Part shown: positions 1 through 7,701 of the stretch, in pieces
Layout of the letters: each line of letters opens with the position of its first letter
How positions within the stretch are numbered: position 1 is the stretch's first letter
Assembly: GCF_900492205.1 (NCBI RefSeq)
Contig: NZ_UEYQ01000008.1
Coordinates: 1 to 64,000, forward strand
Direction: 5' to 3'
Length of the DNA stretch: 64,000 nucleotides
Source: Ciceribacter sp. T2.26MG-112.2
GTDB lineage: Bacteria > Pseudomonadota > Alphaproteobacteria > Rhizobiales > Rhizobiaceae
Position numbers and translations under genes: made by a program
The notes under the pieces: model-generated
The model's input: only the letters and a program-made list of their open reading frames with translations
Database searches by the model: none
Told to the model about the DNA's origin: nothing

Positions 1-186
1 CCCCTTTGCGTCCCCCTTGTCGGCCCCCGTCCCCATGATCTGGGGCTGGAGCTTATGGGGGGGGCGGATGTTCATGGCAAAAATCCGAGAGCCCAATCAG
101 AAGGGTGGAACTCGCCACATCCCCCCCTTGGGGTTGGTCGTCCGAGTGCAGTGACGGGGAAGACCGGGTGGCCAGACAGACGCTAG

Positions 187-304
187 GTGCCAATAGACCA
201 CGCCCTAGTGACTCCCCCGGTCTGGGATCGGGAATGGTGCCACATGAGTGGTTATTGACTTTTGAAACTGATAGTGCCACAATGTCTAAAATTCATCTGG
301 CACT
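187..304. promoter_or_regulatory. candidate res site of the serine resolvase
   Basis: GTGCCA or its complement TGGCAC occurs four times just upstream of the resolvase gene, at 187-192, 237-242, 274-279 and 298-303. The last two are the arms of a perfect 7-bp inverted repeat (AGTGCCA at 273-279, TGGCACT at 298-304) spanning 32 bp, about the size of a resolvase dimer subsite. Resolvases usually bind several such subsites beside their own gene and repress it. The layout is seen; the role is inferred. The rest of 1-319 shows no convincing gene. Confidence 0.4.
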
Positions 305-319
305 TTCGGAGCTTCACCC

Positions 320-880
320 ATGCCCTCGACCGTCATCGGCTATGCCCGTACCTCTACCCTCGATCAGACCTATGGCCTTGCTGCCCAGCTTCGCGATCTT
401 GAGGCTGCCGGCTGTGATAAGGTGTTTCAGGAACAGGTCTCCTCAGTCGACAAGAACCGGCCAGAACTGGAGCGGGCCTTGGAGTATGCCCGAGAGGGAG
501 ACGTGTTCGTTGTCACCAAGCTGGACCGCCTTGCCCGTTCCATGCCCGATCTGGTCAGGATCAGGGATACCCTTCAGGCCAAGGGCGTGACGCTGAAGAT
601 CCTGGCCCTTGGGATCGATACCTCGACACCCACCGGCAAGCTGATGATGAACCTGCTGGGGTCCATTGCCGAGTTTGAACGGGACATCATGCTGGAGCGG
701 CAGCGGGAAGGCATTGCCAAGGCCAAGGAGGAAGGCAAGTACAAGGGCCGCGCACCGACTGCCCAGCGCAAGGCCGATGATGTCAGGAAATTGAAGGCCG
801 AAGGGAAGACGGCGGAACAGATCGTGGAGGCTCTGGGGGTAAGCCGCTCCAGCGTGTTCAGGATACTGAAGGGGGCGTAA
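320..880 (+). CDS. serine recombinase, resolvase/invertase family
   Basis: A 186-residue small serine recombinase, the usual length for Tn3-type resolvases and Hin/Gin invertases. The N-terminal motif IGYARTSTLDQ carries the nucleophilic serine near residue 12. KLDRLARS near residue 73 and the helix-E region IAEFERDIMLERQREGI near residue 117 are family hallmarks. The C-terminus (TAEQIVEALGVSRSSVFRIL) is the helix-turn-helix that binds recombination half-sites. It should resolve cointegrates or invert DNA by a covalent serine-DNA intermediate. It lies directly downstream of a cluster of GTGCCA repeats that could be its res site. A degraded second copy of its HTH tail lies about 800 bp downstream. 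No transposase is visible, so it may serve a plasmid-derived or integrative element. The family call is secure; resolvase versus invertase is not decided. Confidence 0.92.
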   Translation: MPSTVIGYARTSTLDQTYGLAAQLRDLEAAGCDKVFQEQVSSVDKNRPELERALEYAREGDVFVVTKLDRLARSMPDLVRIRDTLQAKGVTLKILALGIDTSTPTGKLMMNLLGSIAEFERDIMLERQREGIAKAKEEGKYKGRAPTAQRKADDVRKLKAEGKTAEQIVEALGVSRSSVFRILKGA

Positions 881-909
881 TAGCCCGGTCAGGCAGTCCG
901 ATGGGGAGA

Positions 910-1554
910 TTATGTATTTTCTTCACGGGGAGTGCTGACTTGCAGGTCTGCTTGCTCCAGAGTTCGGATTACCTCATGAGCAATCTGCCGCATGGAGTAA
1001 AGCTCGACACCGAGTATCGGCAAGTCCGTCCCCCCTGAATGGGTGGCCAACCACCCAATCGAGTTCCGTTTTCTGAGGTCGCTGTAGGCCTCGTCAAGTT
1101 CGGGATCGACGTGCGCTCCGCCGTCCTTATTCGAAAGCGTCAAGACCAACGATCTACGAGTAAATGATCGCTTTTCCCTGTCTGCAATCACAATCTCCTC
1201 CCACCAATCCTTGAAGTTCGTCAGCCGAGTGCCCTTCGGATTGCGGTCTAGGTGGGCATAATACGAGACTCCGGCGGGTCCAAACTCCAGCCCCACGAGA
1301 CCGTGGGTCGAAAGGAGGTTCCTCGGGTCATATGGAAGGGCGGTGTTTAGAAAACGCCGTTGTCGCATACCGAGCTGAGCTAACAGCGAGTGGGAATTGG
1401 CAGTTTGGTGAAGTAATACCCGGGTTGTAGCGGCCATTCTCTTCGCTTCTCCAGTGAAGCCCGCATCGAATGACGCTGCTGATGCCCGCAGGAATTCCAG
1501 TTGCTCTTTGAGATGTAGCAACAATTCATCTTTTGTAACTTGCACACGGGACAT
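910..1554 (-). CDS. hypothetical protein in the mobile segment
   Basis: A 214-residue protein I do not recognise. The start is placed at the ATG at 1554 because GGAGGT precedes it by five bases, and the next upstream in-frame start adds 22 residues without such a site. The N-terminal third is helical and charged (KDELLLHLKEQLEFL). A middle segment with WWEEIVIADREKRSFTRRS looks like a compact folded domain, followed by a polar stretch with GGAHVDPELDEAYSDL. No signal peptide or membrane segment is evident. It faces the resolvase gene tail to tail, 29 bp away. It may be an accessory or defence gene of the element; nothing in the sequence decides this. Confidence 0.6.
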   Translation of the reverse strand: MSRVQVTKDELLLHLKEQLEFLRASAASFDAGFTGEAKRMAATTRVLLHQTANSHSLLAQLGMRQRRFLNTALPYDPRNLLSTHGLVGLEFGPAGVSYYAHLDRNPKGTRLTNFKDWWEEIVIADREKRSFTRRSLVLTLSNKDGGAHVDPELDEAYSDLRKRNSIGWLATHSGGTDLPILGVELYSMRQIAHEVIRTLEQADLQVSTPREENT

Positions 1555-1682
1555 CACTACCTCCACTCTAAATTCATCTTTGGATTGCAGGCCGTCAATT
1601 TGCAATAAGGGTTTCACCAATCAGAGTGAAAAGGGTGATCAATCTTTGCAGAGAGGTGCCGCCCAGCGAAGACCTAATGAAG

Positions 1683-1752
1683 AACGGCGGAACAGATCAT
1701 GGAGGCGTTTGGCATCAGCCGATCCAGCGTTTTGAGCATATTGAGGAGGCGG
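1683..1752 (+). pseudogene. resolvase C-terminal HTH fragment
   Basis: This stretch is a diverged copy of the 3' end of the resolvase gene at 320-880. Translated from 1684 it reads TAEQIMEAFGISRSSVLSIL, against TAEQIVEALGVSRSSVFRIL in the intact gene. A short upstream piece (GCCCAGCG near 1661) also matches the intact gene, with most of the intervening sequence missing. No N-terminal catalytic part is present, so it is a remnant of a second recombinase, probably left by recombination or decay at an element boundary. Around it, 1555-1940 holds no other gene I can support. Confidence 0.7.
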
Positions 1753-1940
1753 CCGGACGAGATAGCGCGAAACTTGGAGGGGGCGATAGTGGTTTTTCAT
1801 AGCAATACGAAACCCTCTTTAGGGAAGGCTCATTGGTGCGACGGGGTATTCGAGTAGTAGTCCGCTGCAAGAGGCAACAATTGACAGTTGAGGATGGACT
1901 TTATACCCATTGGATTGTCGACAGCTTCGGGGGGGTGCGC

Positions 1941-2774
1941 ATGACAGTCATAAGCGTTGTGAACATGAAGGGGGGCGTGGCGAAGACAACGTTGGCGACT
2001 AACCTTGCTGACACGTTAGTGAGAAGGCATCAATGCAAAGTCCTTCTTGTCGATCTCGACCCCCAATTCAACGCTACGCAGTGCCTGATCTCTCCGGAAA
2101 AATACGTGAAAGCACGTTCCGCTGGACAGCCCACAATCGTCAACATTTTTGATGACGCACCTATGGCGGTCAGTGCTGTAGGAGGCGCAAAATCACAAGC
2201 GCCCCTTGTGCTCAAAGATATTAAGCCTTGGAAAATAAAGGAGAATTTCGACCTGGTGCCGGGCGATCTAGAGCTATATCGTCTGGAGATGGGTGGAGGT
2301 CAGGGCAGAGAGCAACGTCTCAAGAGATATCTCGAAGCTATCGGCGCAGACGAGAAGTATGATTTTGTCATCATCGACACGCCACCGACACCTTCCCATT
2401 GGATGATGGCCGCACTGCTCGCATCAGATGGCTACATCGTACCTGTTAAACCGGAGCCCCTTTCTCGGACCGGCATTGATTTGTTGCGAGGAGTTGTTGA
2501 ACGGTTTTCTCAAAACTATGGGCACCCTATTGAATGCATCGGGGTTGTCCTGACAATCGTGGAAACGAACACCCTTGTGTATAGAGAAGCGGTGGATTTT
2601 CTAGATAAGAACCCAGTGTGGGCCGGAAAGCGATATGCAGCCTCGTTGCCCAAAAGAGTAAAGCTTGCGAGAGCGCAGGGAAACCAAGCCTTGATTTTTG
2701 ACCTGGACGATAGTGACCTCAAACGCGGTATAGCCGGTATTGCCAAAGAGTTCACGGAGAGAGCTGATGGCTAA
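1941..2774 (+). CDS. ParA/MinD-family ATPase
   Basis: A 277-residue P-loop ATPase of the ParA/Soj class. It has the deviant Walker A motif KGGVAKTT at residues 10-17 with the signature lysine, the A' motif VLLVDLDPQFNATQ and a Walker B-like FVIIDTPP. I chose the ATG at 1941 because the family begins just before the MKGG motif; a longer reading frame upstream lacks conserved sequence. ParA ATPases position plasmids, chromosomes or protein arrays by cycling on DNA. No ParB or parS is visible, and the gene overlaps the next one by 8 bp, so it forms a three-gene operon with two unknowns. It may be an orphan ParA of an integrative element or the motor of an uncharacterised cassette. The operon is more AT-rich than its surroundings, suggesting transfer. 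Confidence 0.88.
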   Translation: MTVISVVNMKGGVAKTTLATNLADTLVRRHQCKVLLVDLDPQFNATQCLISPEKYVKARSAGQPTIVNIFDDAPMAVSAVGGAKSQAPLVLKDIKPWKIKENFDLVPGDLELYRLEMGGGQGREQRLKRYLEAIGADEKYDFVIIDTPPTPSHWMMAALLASDGYIVPVKPEPLSRTGIDLLRGVVERFSQNYGHPIECIGVVLTIVETNTLVYREAVDFLDKNPVWAGKRYAASLPKRVKLARAQGNQALIFDLDDSDLKRGIAGIAKEFTERADG

Positions 2775-3294
2775 AAGAGCGGAGAGAAAACCGAGCTCAC
2801 GGTCCGACAAAACGCGTGATGTGCGCACTGCTGGGCGTTTTCTGGAAGAGTTGTCATGGCTCCTTCAATCGTACTCACATCTGGACTTCAAGGTGTTAGG
2901 CGAGGCAAACTTTCAGACCGCTCCGCCTGAGTCGCTGCGAAAAGCCGCCTCCAGCAACGGTAACATCCAGTTCTTGGTTGGCTCGTTGCCAATCATATTC
3001 AACAATGTCCGCTATTTTCCCAGCAATGAGGACATTGCAGACTTTGCAAATGGCGCTCTAGGCTTAAACATCCCGCGCTGGGAGAAGCGCTCTCGTTACG
3101 AGCTAATTGGCCTAATTGTCTGCGAAACTGCAAAGCTGGATGATCAAAGGTTGGGGCGTCTCGTAGAGGCCATAACTCGAGTCACACAAGAAGACCCGGG
3201 CATTGACGCCATAGTGGCAGATCGTCGAGCCAACAGCCTAAGTTGGAATGAGCTGATCCAAATTCTTACACAGCGCGGCCTCGATGAAGCTTAA
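2767..3294 (+). CDS. hypothetical protein, ParA operon gene 2
   Basis: A 175-residue soluble protein with no family I recognise. The start is the ATG at 2767, six bases after GGAGAG, overlapping the ParA stop by 8 bp. The first 20 residues are basic and disordered-looking (RAERKPSSRSDKTR), like a DNA- or partner-binding tail. The rest is mixed helix with IPRWEKRSRYELIGLIVCET and a C-terminal helix containing LSWNELIQILTQRG. Partners of orphan ParA ATPases often have a basic N-terminal peptide that stimulates ATP hydrolysis, so this could fill the ParB position; that is inference. It overlaps the following gene by 11 bp. Confidence 0.7.
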   Translation: MAKRAERKPSSRSDKTRDVRTAGRFLEELSWLLQSYSHLDFKVLGEANFQTAPPESLRKAASSNGNIQFLVGSLPIIFNNVRYFPSNEDIADFANGALGLNIPRWEKRSRYELIGLIVCETAKLDDQRLGRLVEAITRVTQEDPGIDAIVADRRANSLSWNELIQILTQRGLDEA

Positions 3295-3988
3295 CAAGAA
3301 GGAGGCAGAACTGGAGTTCGTGGATTTTCTTCGAAAATTCGATCTAGGGCCCATTTCGGAAACGCCAAAACTGCAGAGCAATATTGGAAAGTGCTTCAGA
3401 TATTATTATCCATTGCTGCTGCTTGAGGCGCACTTCCCTAAAAAAACACCATGGAAAAAGAAAGATAAGAACGAGGAATTCCACCTATATTTTCGCGAGG
3501 CGATATCTGACATATGCCAATCCATCTTCTTGGCAAGCAGCGGCTTCTATAAATCGTCCCAACTGACGTTGAGGAGCGGGCTAGAGAACTGGATGCGGTG
3601 TTTAGGCCTTGCTGAGGACCAGGCAGTACTGGCCCTTAAGTCGACATACGAGCTGCTCGATTTGGTAGGTAGCGTCCCTGCCATCAAGGACAACAAGATA
3701 GCAAAAGGTTACTTCAACGATTTGAGGAGCCGATATGCCTCTCTGTGTGGCTATGTCCACACGGCGAACGCGTCACATATGGCGCTTGTAATAGCCGCAG
3801 GGGAGTATCCTCGTTACGTGGAGAAGGAGGCGGATGAAACTTTCGCCGCGATCTCCGAGGTCTGCAGTAAAATTCTGTATTTATTCTGCATCGTAGCTGA
3901 GAAAACATACAGAGGTCTTCATCACCGTCATTTTGACTTGGTCAGCGATGCGCTTCCTAAGACCTTAAAGAAGGCCCTAAATACCTGA
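3284..3988 (+). CDS. hypothetical protein, ParA operon gene 3, HEPN-like features
   Basis: A 234-residue, mainly helical, lysine-rich protein overlapping the previous gene by 11 bp. I do not recognise it with confidence. A central helix with FYKSSQLTLRSGLENWMR and a later segment SRYASLCGYVHT recall bacterial HEPN-like or abortive-infection proteins, where an Arg and a His few residues apart form an RNase site; the spacing here (R-X8-H) is longer than the classic R-X4-6-H. No membrane segment or signal peptide is seen. Base composition is low in GC like the two upstream genes. Together they may be a plasmid-maintenance or defence cassette, which is speculative. Confidence 0.65.
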   Translation: MKLNKKEAELEFVDFLRKFDLGPISETPKLQSNIGKCFRYYYPLLLLEAHFPKKTPWKKKDKNEEFHLYFREAISDICQSIFLASSGFYKSSQLTLRSGLENWMRCLGLAEDQAVLALKSTYELLDLVGSVPAIKDNKIAKGYFNDLRSRYASLCGYVHTANASHMALVIAAGEYPRYVEKEADETFAAISEVCSKILYLFCIVAEKTYRGLHHRHFDLVSDALPKTLKKALNT

Positions 3989-4096
3989 TTGTTCTCTCGC
4001 CCCACGAATGCGCAAGAGTCGGCTGCAGCCATAGCGCACGAAAACGTGGCCGCGGCGTGAACGGCAGAAGACCGAGCGTTTAGTACTGAGAGCTGA

Positions 4097-5506
4097 TCAC
4101 ATCGGAGGCATCTTAACCGCTTCAATACATTCCCGCATCTGCTCCACTGTGAGCCCTCCAAGATACACGCCAGCCGCCACGCTCTGCGGCTTGTGCCCGA
4201 CCACGATCTGAACCACCAGTTCAGGCTGGCCCGCTTGAAGCGCCTTCGTGATGAACCATCGGCGGAACGAGTGGAAGTTGACGCGATCTCTGCGCTTGCC
4301 CTCCACCGGATCAACGATGCCGGAGGCCCTGCGGTAGTAGGTGAAGGCCTTGACTGCCGGCATGGACCGTTCCTGCGGCTTGTCAGCGGCCACGGGAGGG
4401 CATTCGGGGAATAGATCGTCGTCAGGCTGTTTGCCCTCCACAAGCCGCTCCATTGTCGATTTCAAGGCGCTGTGAATGGGAACCAGTCGGGAAGCCTTCT
4501 CCCGCTTCTGTGGCTTGAAACGGATGTTCCCGTCCTCGGTGATGTCCTTGCGCTTGAGGCTGATGATGGCATCGATGCGGGCACCTGTCAGGGCACCGAT
4601 CAACATCACGTCCTTGAGATAGGGTTGGTTGGGTTGGCCGCTGAACAGCTTCACCATCTCGTCGTCAGTGAAGGGCCGCTCCTTCTCGTCCTCCTTCGGC
4701 TGGACCTTCGGCAGCGATTGACGGGACCAAGGAGAGCTATCAAGCTCGACATAGCCGCGCTTCTCCAGCCAGAACCAGAACTGTGACAGGCAGGACAGAT
4801 ATTTGTTGATGGTCCGGTTGGTGAGCGGTCTGTCAGGGTTGGCCGCGAGGTCACCGATGAACTGGCCAGCCCTCTTGCGGGTGATGGCCTCGATAACGAA
4901 GGGCACACGCTTGTCCTTGCACCAGTCCTCCAGCGCGTTGATCGCCCTGCCGCTGTCGCTCTTGGTACGCGGCGACCACTTGACCTGAGCATGGAAGAGA
5001 TCCAGCGGCTCACGAACGGGCGTCTCCTTTCCGAGGGCAACGCGGAGAAACTGGCCAGCCTTCTTCTCGCTGTGCGGGTCGAACACCGGACGGTCCGTCT
5101 CCTCGTCAATCCCGATTTCAGGCCCCCTGATCCGTTCGGCCAACTGAAAGATGCCTTCCTTCTCCAGCTCGAAGTCGTCGGTGCCTTCGTCTTGGGACTG
5201 GAGATTGCTTCGAAGATCAAGGGCCAGACTGGTAAGCTCCCGATCAGACATCGAAGGTGCGGCAGCGATCCCCGCGACTGTGGCCTTCGGCAGCCTTCCT
5301 TCCCGGGCGGCTTGGATCATTGCGAGGAACTCGGCCACGACGGCATGTTTCTTCCGCTCCGCCTCGGCTTGGCTGTGGGTCTCAAGGGAGCGCTTCAGGC
5401 GGGTTTTGCCGATGGTCTTGACCAGCTCTCGGGGGACAGGAACCGTCACCCTCCAGCCCCCGTTGTTCATCTTCTCAAGGTAGGTTGGCGCACGACTGCG
5501 AGACAA
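4097..5506 (-). CDS. tyrosine recombinase / phage-type integrase
   Basis: A 469-residue site-specific recombinase. The N-terminus (YLEKMNNGGWRVTVPVP) resembles the short domain common on rhizobial integrases. A core-binding SAM-like domain occupies roughly residues 170-265. The catalytic domain shows Arg in LTGARIDAI, a beta-hairpin Lys in KREKASRLVPIH, HSFRRWFI (H-x-x-R), GHKPQSV (His) and the tyrosine in AAGVYLGG, so all active-site positions are present. The start is a TTG at 5506 with GAGG eight bases upstream. It should integrate and excise the element at an att site. No tRNA lies within reach and no duplicated att core is obvious in the window. Two 9-bp repeats, GAATGTACC at 5508-5516 and 5532-5540, sit at its start and could be arm or regulatory sites. 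Confidence 0.93.
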   Translation of the reverse strand: MSRSRAPTYLEKMNNGGWRVTVPVPRELVKTIGKTRLKRSLETHSQAEAERKKHAVVAEFLAMIQAAREGRLPKATVAGIAAAPSMSDRELTSLALDLRSNLQSQDEGTDDFELEKEGIFQLAERIRGPEIGIDEETDRPVFDPHSEKKAGQFLRVALGKETPVREPLDLFHAQVKWSPRTKSDSGRAINALEDWCKDKRVPFVIEAITRKRAGQFIGDLAANPDRPLTNRTINKYLSCLSQFWFWLEKRGYVELDSSPWSRQSLPKVQPKEDEKERPFTDDEMVKLFSGQPNQPYLKDVMLIGALTGARIDAIISLKRKDITEDGNIRFKPQKREKASRLVPIHSALKSTMERLVEGKQPDDDLFPECPPVAADKPQERSMPAVKAFTYYRRASGIVDPVEGKRRDRVNFHSFRRWFITKALQAGQPELVVQIVVGHKPQSVAAGVYLGGLTVEQMRECIEAVKMPPM

Positions 5507-6102
5507 GGAATGTACCTCAAAATGCCCTGTTGAATGTACCCTACCTCTATGAAATCAATGAATGTTTTTCAACATCAAATGCTTAGGTGCGTACCCCATG
5601 AGGGTCCAGGTTCCCCAGCCAACTATCCCTAAAAGACCTTAGTTCCTTGATTTTCCAGTCGTGCCGGATATCGTTTTGGCATCATTGGCGACCTGATGGC
5701 CACAGGTGATGTCCGTTATCCATGCGCGGGGACAGCCTGCGATCCGGTTTCAAAGGTCAAGAGCCAGTTGGCGTCCTTCACGAGGCTGCGAACCCCGTTC
5801 GCCGCGACAACGTCTCCTGCCGGCGTCCACGAATTCCCCCATTTGGCCGAACCACCGCAATCGGTCCCAGCCTTGGATAGACCGAGTGCCTCCCTGCATT
5901 GCCAGTGGTCAGTTCGCCATGCGGCCGAAGGCGGAATCCTCGGGAGGACGGCCTGGGTGCCCTGTCCATGTTGCCGTTCTCGCACCCGTGAGCGCGAATG
6001 ATATAAAACCATCAATTCAGTTGACTCCTGTTGAAAATATAACATAGGCTACCTGCAAGGGCTCAGAACACTGATGCCGAACAAAGCCAGGAGAACATAA
6101 AA
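5507..6102. other. long intergenic segment at the element boundary
   Basis: About 600 bp between the integrase and the ABC transporter without a gene I can defend. A minus-strand reading frame of 99 codons (6012 to 5716) has an AGGAG upstream but no recognisable protein. At 5745-5766 lies a 22-bp sequence that matches, in inverted orientation, 18 of 22 bases of 249-270 at the other end of the segment. The last 100 bp (ATATAACATA and AT-rich sequence near 6003-6050) are a plausible promoter region for the transporter operon. Confidence 0.5.
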
Positions 6103-7632
6103 ATGGGGAACTTTAGAAAAGTCAGCCTGATCACCGCCGGGCTCGTCGCCGCGATCGCGGGGCTTGGCGCCTTGCCGGCATATTCAGCCGATGCCATCAG
6201 GATCGTCTCGCCGTACCAGACGACGACGCTCGATCCGATGCGTTCCGCCGCGGCCGGCAACATCGAGACCTATGGCCAGCTCTATTCGCGCCTGTTGCTG
6301 CGCAATCCGTCCACCGGCGCCCTCGAGCCCGGACTGGCGCAAAGCTGGGACATTTCTGCCGATGGGCTCACATACACTTTCCATCTGCGCGACGCCCTCT
6401 TTTCGGATGGCTCGCCGATAACGGCTTCCGACGTGGTGTTCAGCCTCGAGCGCATCCGTGGCGACAAGCAGTCCGCATATCCCGCTCCCCTGGGCGCCGT
6501 CGAATCGATGTCGGCAGCCGATCCCAAGACGGTCGTGGTCAAGCTGAAGTCCCCCTTCGCGCCGTTCCTCGGCAATCTCGAAATCTGGAACATGGGCATC
6601 GTGTCCAAGGCCGACGTCGAAAAACGGGGGCCTGAGAAGGCATTTTCCACCGAGCCCGTGACCTCCGGGCCGTATGCCGTCAAGGAGTGGAAGCCCAACG
6701 AGATGCTGGTATTGCAGCCGAATGCCCATTATTGGCGCCAGGGCTATCCGAAGTCCGACGCGACCGTGGAACTTCGCGAAGTCGCTTCACCGGAGACACG
6801 GATCGCAATGCTGAAGGCCGGAGAAGCCGACGTCATGCGCGCTGTCCAGTGGGCGCAGATCGATGATCTGAAGACAGCCGAAAAGATCGACATGCGGCTC
6901 GAGCCATCGACCACGATCTATATCACCTTGCTCAACAGCAAGCGCGACCCCTTCTCCAATATGATGGCCCGGCAAGCGGCCGCTTACGCGATCGACAACA
7001 AGGCGATGGCGGCGGCGATAACCCGTGGCTATGCCCAGCCCGCCAATACGACCCTGCCGGGCAGCATCGACTTCCACGACAAGGACTATCCGGGCATTCC
7101 CTACGATGTCGCGAAGGCGAAGCAATTGCTGGCCGAATCCGGCATGGTGGGCCGCGAGGTGAAGATCCTCGCGACCTCCGGAGCCACCGAGCAGCAGATG
7201 GCACTTCTCCTCCAGGCGCAGTGGCAGGCGATCGGCCTGAAGCCGGTGATCGTGAACGTCGATTCCGGCGCCTGGTGGGACGCCACCGGCAAGGGCGACT
7301 ACGATGCGGCCGCCAACTGGTGGTATAACGAAACCCCGGACCCGGATCTCGCCGTTCGCTGGGCCGTGTGCGGATCATGCGGTTCGAATTCCTACAACAC
7401 CTTCTATTCCAATCCCAAGGTCGATGAACTCGTGGAACAGGGGACGAAGGAGGGCGATCGCGCCAAGCGCGCCGAAATCTACAAGGAGATCCAGAGGATC
7501 ACCACCGAGGAGGTCGCGCAGATTCCCCTCTACTACGCCCCGAATGCAGTCGCCTATTCGAAGCGCCTCGAGGGGATCAAGCTGACACCGTCGTTGCAGT
7601 GGACGCTCGAAGAGACGACCATCGCCAAGTAG
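6103..7632 (+). CDS. ABC transporter substrate-binding protein, family 5 (peptide/opine type)
   Basis: A 509-residue periplasmic solute-binding protein of the DppA/OppA family. A signal peptide is clear (residues 1-29, cleavage after AYSA). Family landmarks follow: YGQLYSRLL, GLAQSWDISADGLTYTFHLRD and DVVFSLERI, the last two being typical cluster-C motifs. The C-terminal part has NWWYNETPDPD and a CGSCGSN pair. The start is supported by AGGAG nine bases upstream of the ATG. It should bind a peptide, opine or similar oligomer and hand it to the permeases encoded next. A strong hairpin follows the stop codon, the usual device for making more binding protein than membrane components. The ligand is not determinable; the hydrolase at the end of the operon hints at an amide-linked substrate. 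Confidence 0.92.
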   Translation: MGNFRKVSLITAGLVAAIAGLGALPAYSADAIRIVSPYQTTTLDPMRSAAAGNIETYGQLYSRLLLRNPSTGALEPGLAQSWDISADGLTYTFHLRDALFSDGSPITASDVVFSLERIRGDKQSAYPAPLGAVESMSAADPKTVVVKLKSPFAPFLGNLEIWNMGIVSKADVEKRGPEKAFSTEPVTSGPYAVKEWKPNEMLVLQPNAHYWRQGYPKSDATVELREVASPETRIAMLKAGEADVMRAVQWAQIDDLKTAEKIDMRLEPSTTIYITLLNSKRDPFSNMMARQAAAYAIDNKAMAAAITRGYAQPANTTLPGSIDFHDKDYPGIPYDVAKAKQLLAESGMVGREVKILATSGATEQQMALLLQAQWQAIGLKPVIVNVDSGAWWDATGKGDYDAAANWWYNETPDPDLAVRWAVCGSCGSNSYNTFYSNPKVDELVEQGTKEGDRAKRAEIYKEIQRITTEEVAQIPLYYAPNAVAYSKRLEGIKLTPSLQWTLEETTIAK

Positions 7633-7642
7633 GCAAAAGCGA

Positions 7643-7679
7643 AACGGCGGTGTGCCCATCCGGCAGGCACACCGCCGTT
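7643..7679 (+). terminator. intergenic hairpin (expression attenuation)
   Basis: A perfect 14-bp stem, AACGGCGGTGTGCC at 7643-7656 and its complement at 7666-7679, with a 9-base loop. No T-run follows, so it is more likely a processing or stability hairpin than a strict terminator. It sits between the binding-protein gene and the first permease, where such structures commonly protect the upstream mRNA. Confidence 0.75.
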
Positions 7680-7701
7680 CCTCCTTCCGTGGAGAATGTG
7701 A

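Noticed and set aside
1941-2774. A complete plasmid partition system
   Set aside because: Only the ParA part is recognisable. No ParB-like HTH protein and no set of parS-like repeats were seen nearby, so a functional par locus is not claimed.
5716-6045. A minus-strand reading frame of 109 codons between the integrase and the ABC transporter
   Set aside because: An AGGAG precedes it, but the protein has no recognisable pattern, is rich in Arg, Ser, Gly and Trp, and overlaps a plus-strand frame of similar quality. I treat the stretch as non-coding boundary DNA.
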